This document shows, piece by piece, positions 9,020 through 17,317 of a stretch of DNA of 64,000 bases (the first letter of the stretch is position 1; every line of letters begins with the position of its first letter). This DNA comes from Natrialba chahannaoensis JCM 10990. GTDB taxonomy: Archaea > Halobacteriota > Halobacteria > Halobacteriales > Natrialbaceae. Below the pieces are notes generated by a model, which made no database searches, was not told the DNA's origin, and was given only the letters and a program-made list of their open reading frames with translations. Location: the NCBI RefSeq assembly GCF_000337135.1, contig NZ_AOIN01000056.1:40416-104415 (forward strand). Direction: 5' to 3'. Both the position numbers and the translations under genes were made by a program.

Positions 9020-10114
9020 TCAGTATACCTGCGCCTCGAGCTGTTCGCTCTGAGCCATATCGAACACCATCGCGAACAGCAGGAGCGACACGCCGAGTGC
9101 GAAGACCAGCACGCTTGCAACACCCTCCAGGAACGGCACTGACAGCTGCGAGAGCGCAATGAATAGCGTCCAGAGTCCAGCGAAGACACCGACGCCAGCG
9201 GTCGCCGCTCCAAAGAGGTAGAAGAACGCGAGCGGGTGGAAGTCGAGCGCGAGGTACTTCGTCTTGAGCCGCCAGAAGAAGTTTCGCAGGAGCATCGTCG
9301 ACACCTTCGGGATGTACTCCGAGTAGGTGATGCTCGACTCCTCGTCACCGTACACTGCCGGCATCGCCACGTCCGCGACGGCCATGTCTGCGACGTTTAG
9401 CTTCACCAGCAGGTCGTTACAGTAGCCGTAGTACTCGTAGAGCTCCTCGAGTGCAACCGACTCGAGTGCCTCCTGCGAGATTGCGGTGTACCCGTTCTGC
9501 GGGTCCATCGTCTTCCAGTAGCCCGAGGAGACCTTGGTCAGGAACGTTAGGATGGTGTTGCCGACAAACCGAAAGCGCGGCATTGCCTCGCGGTACTCCG
9601 CCGAGAGGAGGCGGTTCCCCTTCGTGTAGTCGGCCTGACCCTCGACGATGGGATCGAGGAGACGTGGCATCTGCGAAAGGTCCATCTGACCGTCCGCGTC
9701 GACGGTGACGGTTGCGTCGACGCCGTCGTTGCGGGCAGCGAGGTAGCCGGTTTTGATCGCGCCGCCGGCACCCAGGTTCTCGCGGTGCTGAATCGGCACG
9801 ACGCGGCCAATTGGGTCGTGGACCTGTGCACGACTCGCCAGCGCCGAGGTGCCGCCGTCGGTGGCGACATCGGCGTAACCCTCCCCGCTGGCGTAGCGCT
9901 GACCGGAGGCTCGTTCGTTCCCAGTTGGGTTCGTTCGTGCGTCACGGTCCCTCGCTGCGGCCTCGCAAATTTCGTCCCAGGTGTCGTCTGTCGACTGATC
10001 ATCGATGACGTACAGCCGGTCGACGTACGCCGGCATCTCGGTGATGACGTCGCCGACGAACCCTTCCTCGTTGTACGCCGGGATCACAACGCCGACACTA
10101 CAATCTCGGTACAT
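9020..10114 (-). CDS. GT2 family glycosyltransferase with C-terminal membrane anchor (dolichyl-phosphate sugar synthase-like)
   Basis: 364 residues. GVVIPAYNEE opens the GT-A fold, YVIDDQSTDDT is the nucleotide-binding loop, and TVDADGQMD (138-145) carries the metal-binding DxD. NLGAGGAIKTGY is typical of polyprenyl-phosphate hexose synthases. Two hydrophobic segments near the C-terminus (FYLFGAATAGVGVFAGLW and VLVFALGVSLLLFAMVF) anchor it to the membrane. A 35-residue low-complexity insert (about 58-95, Asp/Arg/Gly/Ser-rich) interrupts the fold between the first strands and looks like a halophilic expansion. It probably charges a dolichol-type carrier with a sugar on the cytosolic face. The donor sugar is unknown. 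Confidence 0.87.
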   Translation of the reverse strand: MYRDCSVGVVIPAYNEEGFVGDVITEMPAYVDRLYVIDDQSTDDTWDEICEAAARDRDARTNPTGNERASGQRYASGEGYADVATDGGTSALASRAQVHDPIGRVVPIQHRENLGAGGAIKTGYLAARNDGVDATVTVDADGQMDLSQMPRLLDPIVEGQADYTKGNRLLSAEYREAMPRFRFVGNTILTFLTKVSSGYWKTMDPQNGYTAISQEALESVALEELYEYYGYCNDLLVKLNVADMAVADVAMPAVYGDEESSITYSEYIPKVSTMLLRNFFWRLKTKYLALDFHPLAFFYLFGAATAGVGVFAGLWTLFIALSQLSVPFLEGVASVLVFALGVSLLLFAMVFDMAQSEQLEAQVY

Positions 10115-10203
10115 AATGTGGTCTGTGTTGTCGTCAGCTCGTGGCAGTGTGGTCGTTCATCGTGTGCCTGTGCGCAGCCAACTGAGGTCCAGGCGATCCA
10201 GCA

Positions 10204-11496
10204 TCACGACTCGTACTCGTCAAGATCTGCCGTCGTCACGACATCAACAGCCGCGTCGTCGATGTACGACAGCAGGTTCCTGAACGCGAGTTCGCTCATG
10301 CTGTTTGGACCAATTTCCTCGAAGTGAAGCACAGCGAGTTCGCCGTGGGCCGCGGCGTGATCGACGTAGGTTCTGGTGTCCCCGCCGGCGTTCCCGGAGA
10401 AAAAGCCGAGATTGTACGAATCGGAGATCGGGAGCCCGTTCGTCCCGCCGCCGTAGCGGAACGCGCGGTCGTGATACTCCTCGACGAGGTCTCGGGTCGT
10501 CGGCCCCATGACGTTTCGCGGGGTGAGGAACGTCGCCGTCCCATCCTCGAAGCCGCGGTTCTCGAGCCAGGCGTTGGTCTGTCGAATCAGGCCTTCCTGC
10601 TCAGTGTCGGAGTAGTCAGTGATGTTCTGCGCACCCGTTCGCGGACGGGCTGCTACGTCCCAGCCAGCCTCAACCAGGTCGTCAAGCTGGGTCAGCGAAA
10701 GTCGACCATCGTTGCCGACCGTCTCGGGGATCACTGCCTCGACGCCCGCGAAGTCGTACTCGGAGAGTGCTTCGAGTGCAATCTCGTGGTGGCTCTCGAG
10801 TGTCCCGTCGAACAGCAGCATGACCTTCCCCCTGTCTGGCCGGGATGCGACACGGAGGTCGTCAATCGTGCAGTCGATCGGACCGTCAGTCGTGCCGCGC
10901 CGGCGTGCCGTGAGTCGGATCTCCCGGACGTTCGAGAGATCCGGCTCGCCGTCGACAGCCGCGGTTCCGAAGTCGACGCGGGTCCAGCGATCCGTCGGCC
11001 CGATCAGGGTTCGGCGCAGCGTGACCGCACGACTCGAGTTCGGGGCGAACAGCTCGAGGGTGAGCACGAGCTGTTCCTGGTCGGCAAAGCGAACTGCCAG
11101 CGAGAGCGTGGAATCGGTCAGATCCTCGCCGCCGGAGCGTGTCGTGTAGATGCCTGCGTACTCGGTTCCCTCCGCTGCCGTGAGGGACGCGGACTGTGGC
11201 CCGCTGTAGGGGTCGCCCTCGTCGGCGTCGAGGTCGCCGGCATCGAGCATCGTGACCCAGCCGTCGAGGTCGTCGAAGGAAACGAGTGTCTCGCCGGGTA
11301 GGTCGTCGGCGCTGTGGTAGTGGAACTCGCGTGTGTCGTCGGCATCACTCTCGGAGTCGTTGTCGTCGTGGTCGCCAGTACCCTCACCGTCACCGCCGTC
11401 GCCCCAGCCGTCGATGGTGGAGAGACAGCCAGCGACGCCGAGCGTGCCGACGGCTGCAGTCGCCGCCACGAACGATCGTCGGTTGCTGTCCGTCAT
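10204..11496 (-). CDS. Deacetylase-like Tat lipoprotein with degenerate NodB active site
   Basis: 430 residues. NRRSFVA is a Tat motif and VAGC (Cys24) a lipobox. After an acidic linker, residues 68-215 form a beta-sandwich-like module (starts LVSFDDLDGW, ends CTIDDLRV) resembling a carbohydrate-binding jelly roll. Residues 222-430 align in order with the NodB domains of the neighbouring lipoproteins. Here motif 1 is LLFDGT (one Asp lost), and the metal-binding HxxxH region is AARPRTG, without His. It is therefore predicted to be catalytically dead or to do different chemistry, perhaps binding polymer. A TATA-like GTGTATAAGAA (11524-11533, minus) supports the ATG at 11496. Confidence 0.8.
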   Translation of the reverse strand: MTDSNRRSFVAATAAVGTLGVAGCLSTIDGWGDGGDGEGTGDHDDNDSESDADDTREFHYHSADDLPGETLVSFDDLDGWVTMLDAGDLDADEGDPYSGPQSASLTAAEGTEYAGIYTTRSGGEDLTDSTLSLAVRFADQEQLVLTLELFAPNSSRAVTLRRTLIGPTDRWTRVDFGTAAVDGEPDLSNVREIRLTARRRGTTDGPIDCTIDDLRVASRPDRGKVMLLFDGTLESHHEIALEALSEYDFAGVEAVIPETVGNDGRLSLTQLDDLVEAGWDVAARPRTGAQNITDYSDTEQEGLIRQTNAWLENRGFEDGTATFLTPRNVMGPTTRDLVEEYHDRAFRYGGGTNGLPISDSYNLGFFSGNAGGDTRTYVDHAAAHGELAVLHFEEIGPNSMSELAFRNLLSYIDDAAVDVVTTADLDEYES

Positions 11497-11621
11497 TGGC
11501 TCGAAACAGAGCCGTTCGGGTCTTTCTTATACACCTCTTAGTGACCCCAGCGCCGACGCCAGTTCGACTCGGGCCAACAGCCACACTGCCGCGAATCGGG
11601 GCGAATACGACCGTTAGTAGC

Positions 11622-11631
11622 TCGATAATAA
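11622..11631 (+). promoter_or_regulatory. TATA box of the GT2 gene at 11659
   Basis: CGATAATAAT lies 28-37 nt before the ATG at 11659, the usual spacing for a nearly leaderless haloarchaeal transcript. It also rules against the earlier in-frame GTG at 11638, which would lie upstream of transcription start. Confidence 0.5.
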
Positions 11632-11658
11632 TGGCCTGTGGCCCCAGATAGAGTGGCA

Positions 11659-12750
11659 ATGTCACAGCCGCGCGTCACCGTCATTATTCCGACGTACAAT
11701 AGAGCCGAGAGCCTGCCGCGAGCCATCGACAGCGCCCTCGAACAGAGCCTTCTAGCGTCAGATATCGAAGTCGTCGTCGTCGACGACGGCTCCACCGACG
11801 ACACCGCCTCGGTGCTCGCAGGCTACGACGACCCCCGCGTTCGCCCCGTCGTCCACGCGACCAACCAGGGCGCGAACGTCGCCCGCAACACCGGCATCGA
11901 CCACGCCCGCGGCGAGTACGTCGCCTTCCTCGACTCCGACGACGAGTGGCACCCCGACAAGCTCGCGCGCCAACTCGAGACACTCGCCGAGCGCGGCGAC
12001 GATTGGATCGGCGTCTACTGTGACACCGCACTCGAGTTACCCGAGACGAGCGACCGGGCGCGCGGGTTCGTAGCGTCGTTGCTCGCGCGCTCGGATTCGG
12101 AGCCGGTGCGCGAGGGCAACGAGGAGCTGATCGGTGAGATTCTCGCGGATAACGTCCAGCCTGGCGCGGGCTCGACGCTGGTTGTCGAGACCGAGGTTGC
12201 ACGGGCGGTCGACGGCTTCGACGAGGAGCTAGACCGGTTTCAGGATCCGGAGTTCTGCCTGCGCATGCTCAGCGAGGGCAAACTGGCGTACGTCGACGAG
12301 GAACTCGTCGTCCGCGAGGAAACAGGTCACCCGCCGGCTGACGTGATCCGCGAGGCGGACGAGCAGTACCTCTCGCGCTACGAGGACGAGGTCGAGCGCT
12401 TCGAGGCGGCAGGGTACGACATCCGCGCGAGTCACGAGCTCGTGCTCGCAAAACGCTACCTCGCAGAGGGGCGCTTCCTGCGAGGTGCGTGGCACCTCCG
12501 CGGCGCGGCAACGTCGCCGCGGCGCTGTCCCGGCCTCTGCTGGGCTGCTGGAACGGGTGTGCGACGCCGCCCGAAGACTGTCCTCGCGGGCACCGCCGTT
12601 GTCGTGCTGGTTGCAATCACGATGATTGCGGCGCTCGCGCGCATCTCGGTGACGGACCAGATCGGCCCCGATATCGACGACCTCTCGGCGGCGGACACGC
12701 CGGTCACGATTGACCCCGAGGACGAGCCGGAAGAGTCGCCGGCGGAGTGA
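11659..12750 (+). CDS. GT2 family glycosyltransferase with C-terminal membrane helix
   Basis: 363 residues from the ATG at 11659. The GT-A domain starts immediately: VTVIIPTYNRAESLPRAI, then VVVVDDGSTDDT, NQGANVARNTGI and AFLDSDDEWH (DxD at 92-94). The domain covers about residues 5-230. A charged region follows, then one hydrophobic segment (VLAGTAVVVLVAITMIAAL) near 315-335 and a short acidic tail. The enzyme should use a nucleotide-activated sugar at the inner membrane face. The acceptor and sugar cannot be read from sequence. It is transcribed towards the ATP-grasp gene 106 nt downstream, which has its own TATA-like element. Confidence 0.87.
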   Translation: MSQPRVTVIIPTYNRAESLPRAIDSALEQSLLASDIEVVVVDDGSTDDTASVLAGYDDPRVRPVVHATNQGANVARNTGIDHARGEYVAFLDSDDEWHPDKLARQLETLAERGDDWIGVYCDTALELPETSDRARGFVASLLARSDSEPVREGNEELIGEILADNVQPGAGSTLVVETEVARAVDGFDEELDRFQDPEFCLRMLSEGKLAYVDEELVVREETGHPPADVIREADEQYLSRYEDEVERFEAAGYDIRASHELVLAKRYLAEGRFLRGAWHLRGAATSPRRCPGLCWAAGTGVRRRPKTVLAGTAVVVLVAITMIAALARISVTDQIGPDIDDLSAADTPVTIDPEDEPEESPAE

Positions 12751-12856
12751 GTTACCGGTCGGTACGACGGAGTTCCACTCTGTGCAACTGAATGTCGGTC
12801 GATGAAACGGTCTTTCCGATTCGGTAACTAATACGGTCGGCCTGACAGCGCTGGAC

Positions 12857-14050
12857 ATGAACGTCCGCAGGCTGTACCACACGGCCAGAGGAATACAGGG
12901 ACTTGCCGGAACTGAGTACGACAGCGACGTCAGTCCGTCGCTCCGTCGACGCCTGTGGCTCTGGCGACGCGGATTCCTGAGTCGATCGGATGCAATCTAC
13001 GACATCGACGACCATCGCGTCCAGGACTACGTCAGCGACTATCAGCGCTACGTGCGGACGAAGCGGATCAACGGCACCTGGTCCGTCGCGCTGTCGAACA
13101 AACTCCTCTTTCACCGCGTGATGCAGCCGTTCGACGCTGAGCGCATGACCGTGTACGGGATGGTAAACGACGGCTCGTTCCACACCGCCGACACTGACAG
13201 CGCTCGGTTCAGTACCGACGGTGGTGTTCAGTCACCCAGTTCGGTAGACTCCCCGCACACGAACAACGCGCAGACGAATAACGCGCAGACGGACACACCG
13301 CACACGGACAACGCACACACCAACAACGCCGCCCAGCGCGTCGTCGAGCAACTCGAGTGCGACGACGACGGGAAACTGGTCCTCAAGTGGGTTCGCGGGG
13401 GCGGCGGGAACAACGTCTACCTCTGTTCGCGGACCGAGGACGGCTATCGGGTCAATGGCGAGCACTACGCGGACGCCGAGTTCCGCTCGCTAGTCTCGAA
13501 CCTGTCAGAATACCTCGTCTGTGAACACGTCGAACAGGGCTCGTTCCCCGCCGATCTGTATCCGAAAACGCCGAACACACTTCGGCTCATCACGATGTAC
13601 GACGAGGAGACCCACGAGCCGTTCATCGCCGCGGGAATCCACCGGATCGGAACGACTGATTCAGAACCGCTCGACAACTTCACACAGGGTGGGCTCTCCG
13701 CCGAAATTGACCTCGAAACCGGAACACTGGGTCCTGGTGCACGCCCGCCGAATGCCGAATCCAGTCGAAATAGCGTCTCTTGGAACACGACACACCCCGA
13801 CACCGGCACACAGATCGAGGGCGAACGCATTCCCAACTGGGAAGCGATTCGCTCGCGGGTACTCGAGATGGCCTCAACCGCGTCGTTCCTGCCGTACATC
13901 GGCTGGGACGTGATCGTCACCGACGACGACGGCTCGTTCTCGGTGATTGAGGCGAACAGCTATCCAGGGCTGAAATCGATTCAGGTGCACGGGCCGCTGT
14001 TGACGGACGACAGGGTGCGACAGTTCTACGAGCGTCACGACGTTTGCTAG
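12857..14050 (+). CDS. Sugar-transfer-associated ATP-grasp protein with a low-complexity Asn/Thr/His repeat insert
   Basis: 397 residues resembling the sugar-transfer-associated ATP-grasp family of polysaccharide clusters. Features are KWVRGGGGNNVYLC (Lys177 and a Gly-rich nucleotide loop), YLVCEHVEQ (hinge), TPNTLRLITM, and near the C-terminus GWDVIVTDDDGSFSVIEANS with the acidic and Asn metal ligands. ATP-grasp enzymes form amide or ester bonds through acyl-phosphates. In this family the acceptor is not established. Residues about 108-160 are inserted between the N-terminal region and the ATP-binding loop and consist of degenerate pentapeptides (HTNNA, QTNNA, QTDTP, HTDNA, HTNNA). A TATA-like ACTAATAC about 27 nt upstream supports the start. 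Confidence 0.78.
   Translation: MNVRRLYHTARGIQGLAGTEYDSDVSPSLRRRLWLWRRGFLSRSDAIYDIDDHRVQDYVSDYQRYVRTKRINGTWSVALSNKLLFHRVMQPFDAERMTVYGMVNDGSFHTADTDSARFSTDGGVQSPSSVDSPHTNNAQTNNAQTDTPHTDNAHTNNAAQRVVEQLECDDDGKLVLKWVRGGGGNNVYLCSRTEDGYRVNGEHYADAEFRSLVSNLSEYLVCEHVEQGSFPADLYPKTPNTLRLITMYDEETHEPFIAAGIHRIGTTDSEPLDNFTQGGLSAEIDLETGTLGPGARPPNAESSRNSVSWNTTHPDTGTQIEGERIPNWEAIRSRVLEMASTASFLPYIGWDVIVTDDDGSFSVIEANSYPGLKSIQVHGPLLTDDRVRQFYERHDVC
13252..13329 (+). repeat. Five-fold 15-nt degenerate tandem repeat inside the ATP-grasp gene
   Basis: Units of 15 nt (CACACGAACAACGCG and variants such as CAGACGAATAACGCG) repeat in frame and encode the HTNNA/QTDTP pentapeptides. All differences keep the frame, which points to in-frame slippage with the protein still functional. 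Confidence 0.75.
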
Positions 14051-14232
14051 GAAGGCCAGTTCCCGGTATCAGTCGAGTCAGCCGTTTACAAAGGAGACCG
14101 TCATGCCATCAAGAGCGGGTGGAACGGTTAGGTCCACGACCATTGCCGTCTTGCAACGGGACGGGCCGCTTCCGGCAGGCGATTTCACCGAACCGTTCTC
14201 GAGTACAAAATCGCCGTTGTAACGGTCTTACG

Positions 14233-14247
14233 AGCGCTATAGTAAAC
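14233..14247 (+). promoter_or_regulatory. TATA-containing 15-mer AGCGCTATAGTAAAC, promoter of the aspartoacylase-like gene
   Basis: The motif contains CTATAGTAAA about 30-38 nt before the ATG at 14275, a fitting TATA position. The same 15 bases occur inverted at 28414-28428, upstream of the nucleotide-sugar dehydrogenase gene. Confidence 0.45.
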
Positions 14248-14274
14248 AAATCCGGGTAGAGAATAGAAACTGGA

Positions 14275-15543
14275 ATGCAGCGGGATTCACTCTCACGACG
14301 ATCAGTACTGTCTCTCGCCGGGCTCTCACTGGCGAGTGCAGGTGTCGCAACTGGCACACAGACGACACAAAACACCCAACCCGAGCCAGGGTTAGCGGAC
14401 GACGAGAACGTGACACGCGAGTCGTTCCAGATTATGGACGGGACGGAGAAGGAAACGACAGTCTACGTAACAGACGCTGAAACCGACGGGCCGACGGTAT
14501 TCGTCATCGGCGGCGTTCACGGGAACGAGACGGCCGGCTACATCGCCGCCGAGGAGATCGCCAAGTGGACGATCGACGCCGGGACGCTCGTCACGCTGCC
14601 ACGAGCGGATGTCGTTGCCATCGACCGCGGGACACGTGTCGACGACAACGGTGTCGACCTCAACCGGCAGTTCCCGGAGGGAAGCGAGCCCCAGACCGAA
14701 CTCGCTCAGGCGATCTGGGACCTCGTCGTCGACCTCGATCCGGCCGTCGTCGTCGACCTCCACGAGTCGCGCGGGATCTACGCCGGTGACCCCGTTGACG
14801 GCGTCGGACAGGCGATCTTCCACGCCGCTCGTGAGCCGGAGCGAACGACCGCGGACAGCGCAGTCGAGTACGTCAACGACAACTACATCGATATCTCCGA
14901 ACGCGCCTTCCAGACGGGCTACTTCTCCGGTCCGAGCTCTGAGCCAACTGGCCTGCTCGTTCACAAAGCCGCACGGGAACTCGAGTCCGAGGCCTACCTC
15001 GTCGAGACGCTCTCGACCGAGAACGAACTCGAGAAGCGGGTCACCTGGCACTCGGCGGTCGTCGAGCGACTGGTCGAGGACGAACTGTTCCCCGACGAGG
15101 AGCCAAACAACGGTCACGAGCCGAAAGAGCCGATCGAGGACGAACCGGACGAGCCGGCGGAGCCGCCCGTAGACGAAGACGAGGGCGAGAGCGATGGCGA
15201 TGGCGATGGCGATGATAGCGACGGTGAGGATGGCGAGACGGACGACGAAATCCCGGCCGATCACACCGAACCGGTCGCCGAGATTCGCTCCGACCCAAGC
15301 AGCGCGATCGAGACGACACTCGAGCCGGAGCAGACGATCACTCTCGATGCGACCTGTTCGGAGGCACCGGACGGCGAACTCGTCAGTTACGAGTGGAGCA
15401 TCAAGAACGACGGAACGTTCAACGAGTCCGGGAGGATGGTCGACGTGACCGTCAGCGCGAGCGGCGACCATCGCGTCTTGCTGCGGGTGACTGATGATAG
15501 CGGTGCGAGCGATACAGCGGAAGTGACGCTGACAGCGACCTAA
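14275..15543 (+). CDS. Tat-exported aspartoacylase/succinylglutamate-desuccinylase-like zinc enzyme with C-terminal PKD domain
   Basis: 422 residues. LSRRSVLSLAGLSLASAG is a Tat signal without lipobox, so the protein should be secreted. The M14-like carboxypeptidase fold shows the zinc site GVHGNE (His82, Glu85) and DLHES (His163), DLNRQFP with Arg131 for substrate carboxylate binding, and YLVETLS with Glu244 as the catalytic acid candidate. A Glu/Asp/Pro/Gly linker (about 275-330) leads to a PKD-type beta-sandwich (332-422; VAEIRSDPSS to VTLTAT), usually a polymer- or surface-binding module. Family members cleave N-acyl-amino-acid amides. An extracellular version in a polysaccharide locus suggests hydrolysis of amide-linked groups on a polymer, but this is inference. 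Confidence 0.82.
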   Translation: MQRDSLSRRSVLSLAGLSLASAGVATGTQTTQNTQPEPGLADDENVTRESFQIMDGTEKETTVYVTDAETDGPTVFVIGGVHGNETAGYIAAEEIAKWTIDAGTLVTLPRADVVAIDRGTRVDDNGVDLNRQFPEGSEPQTELAQAIWDLVVDLDPAVVVDLHESRGIYAGDPVDGVGQAIFHAAREPERTTADSAVEYVNDNYIDISERAFQTGYFSGPSSEPTGLLVHKAARELESEAYLVETLSTENELEKRVTWHSAVVERLVEDELFPDEEPNNGHEPKEPIEDEPDEPAEPPVDEDEGESDGDGDGDDSDGEDGETDDEIPADHTEPVAEIRSDPSSAIETTLEPEQTITLDATCSEAPDGELVSYEWSIKNDGTFNESGRMVDVTVSASGDHRVLLRVTDDSGASDTAEVTLTAT

Positions 15544-15729
15544 CGGACGGACCGTCAGATCAGCTGGTCAGTTCGACACCATTCTGGCGTGTCCCCCACT
15601 TTTCTCAGGAGAGCACTCGAGAACGCAGTTGCGATCACACAACTACGGTACTATCGGATGAATTCAGAGACCAGAGACGCTACACAATAGACGAGCCACA
15701 CGCTGCAAAACGAGACCGAAATCAGTACG

Positions 15730-17064
15730 TTAGAACGGATCCGTTCGAAGCTCCCACAGGTCGTCGAAGTCGATAACCTCGACATCGGCCTGGTCGATGT
15801 GCTCGAGTAGCTCCTCGTAGTCGTCTTCGTCCATCGTGTTGTCCTGATCGAAGGCGTGGAAGTTCAGGATAGTACACTGGTTGTGTGCCTCGGCGCGGTC
15901 GACACAGCGCTTCGAGATGTCGAGGTCGTGCCCAATGGTGCGGGGCAGCGCCAGCGGGTCGAAGCCGTAGACGGTGGTCAGGTTGACGTTCCCGGACTGG
16001 TTGAAGCCGCCGCAGTAGTGGTAGTCCGTGAAGTACTCGAGACTCGTCTTGTCGTAGCTGTTGTGCGGGTAGACGATGTAGTTCGCGCCCTCGAAGCCGT
16101 TCTGGATGAACCAGTGTTTGTCGCCGCGGACGCGCGTCTCGATCTCGTCTTCGTCGTCGTACTCGTGAATCGGGTTGTGTGTTCCGTGGACGACGATCTG
16201 GTCGCCTTCCTCTTGACGCTCCTGGAGTTCGGAGACAGTCATGATCCCGTCGCGGGCTTCCTCGGTCCACTGTGGGACGGGAGCCTGAATCGTCGTGAAG
16301 TCGAACTCGTCGTGCATCGGCGAGGCCGTCTCGTAGTAGTCGCGGAAGCCGTCGTCCCAGACCAGCATGACGTATCCCTGCTCGGGCCGGTCGTGAGTGC
16401 GGATGTCGTCGATCCAGACCTCCGCTTCGTCCATCGAATGCAACACCTGAAACTCGAGTCGGTCGATCTCGTCCATCGCTGGCTCGATTTCACTCTCCTC
16501 GAAGACGCCCGGACTCGAGCGGAACCAGCCAACGTCGGGTGCACGATAGGTGATTTCACGCAGTGAATAGTATCGGTCGCTGCCGAAATTATCGACCACG
16601 CGCAGGTTGACTGTGATGTTCTGTGGCGTCGTCGTCCGAATCGCGAACGAGAAGTCCTTGTCGGTGAGGTCCTCGTCCGGAACGTCGATCTCCGCGACGA
16701 TCGTTTCGTCCTCCTCACCGGTCAAGCGCAGACTCTGTGAGCCGTCGAAGACGACATCCTCGTCGACCTCGCCCTCGCCCTGCGTGACCTCCCAGGCGTC
16801 GCTGTCTTCGAAGTCGTACAGCGACTCTCCCGGCTGACCGTACTCCTCACGGCTGTTGTACGCGGTTTCGAGTTCCGGGACGCCGTCCGCCAGCGCGGAC
16901 ACGGTCGTCTCGTCAGCACCGGTCGACTCGTTCCCCGGCGTTTCACCGTTACCGTCGTCGCCGCGCAGGTCGTCCAGGCGGTCGGTACAGCCCGCGAGGC
17001 CAGCGGCCGCAGCCACGCTCGACCCCGCGAGTAGCCGTCGTCGTGTCATTCGGTTGTCTGCCAT
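15730..17064 (-). CDS. Polysaccharide deacetylase-like Tat lipoprotein with jelly-roll module, motifs mostly intact
   Basis: 444 residues. MTRRRLLAG (Tat), LAGC lipobox (Cys26), acidic linker, then a beta-sandwich module (about 80-225; SLYDFEDSDAW to VWIDDIRTHD) matching the one in the lipoprotein at 10204-11496. The NodB domain starts at VMLVWDDGF (Asp237, Asp238) and keeps His residues in VVHGTHNPIHEY (His293, His296, His300) in the motif-2 position, so metal binding is plausible. TILNFHAFDQ near the C-terminus gives the late His. It probably de-N-acetylates surface glycan, with the jelly roll as binding module. A minus-strand TATA (ATAATAATGG, 17092-17101) fits the ATG. Confidence 0.83.
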   Translation of the reverse strand: MADNRMTRRRLLAGSSVAAAAGLAGCTDRLDDLRGDDGNGETPGNESTGADETTVSALADGVPELETAYNSREEYGQPGESLYDFEDSDAWEVTQGEGEVDEDVVFDGSQSLRLTGEEDETIVAEIDVPDEDLTDKDFSFAIRTTTPQNITVNLRVVDNFGSDRYYSLREITYRAPDVGWFRSSPGVFEESEIEPAMDEIDRLEFQVLHSMDEAEVWIDDIRTHDRPEQGYVMLVWDDGFRDYYETASPMHDEFDFTTIQAPVPQWTEEARDGIMTVSELQERQEEGDQIVVHGTHNPIHEYDDEDEIETRVRGDKHWFIQNGFEGANYIVYPHNSYDKTSLEYFTDYHYCGGFNQSGNVNLTTVYGFDPLALPRTIGHDLDISKRCVDRAEAHNQCTILNFHAFDQDNTMDEDDYEELLEHIDQADVEVIDFDDLWELRTDPF

Positions 17065-17317
17065 GGTACCTCGACCGTACCGCCAGTGAGCCCATTATTA
17101 TGGATCCGATAGCCGCTCACGAGTGGATCTCGCCGACTCCCAGAATCCGTCGAATACCGCCGTCTCGAGACTTAACAACGGCATAGTTAATGGCAACTCG
17201 GCCGCAGACGTGAGACAACACCTGCGCGGATGGCACCTCGAGTAGCCAAGAGGCGAGTAGCACGTTTGTTCCTCGAACCAGTGCCAGCCCGCGCCTTCGC
17301 GACGACGACTTCCAACG

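Noticed and set aside
13252..13329. Repeat array considered as a CRISPR-like or satellite element
   Set aside because: Units are 15 nt, contiguous, in frame and without spacers, lying inside an intact gene.
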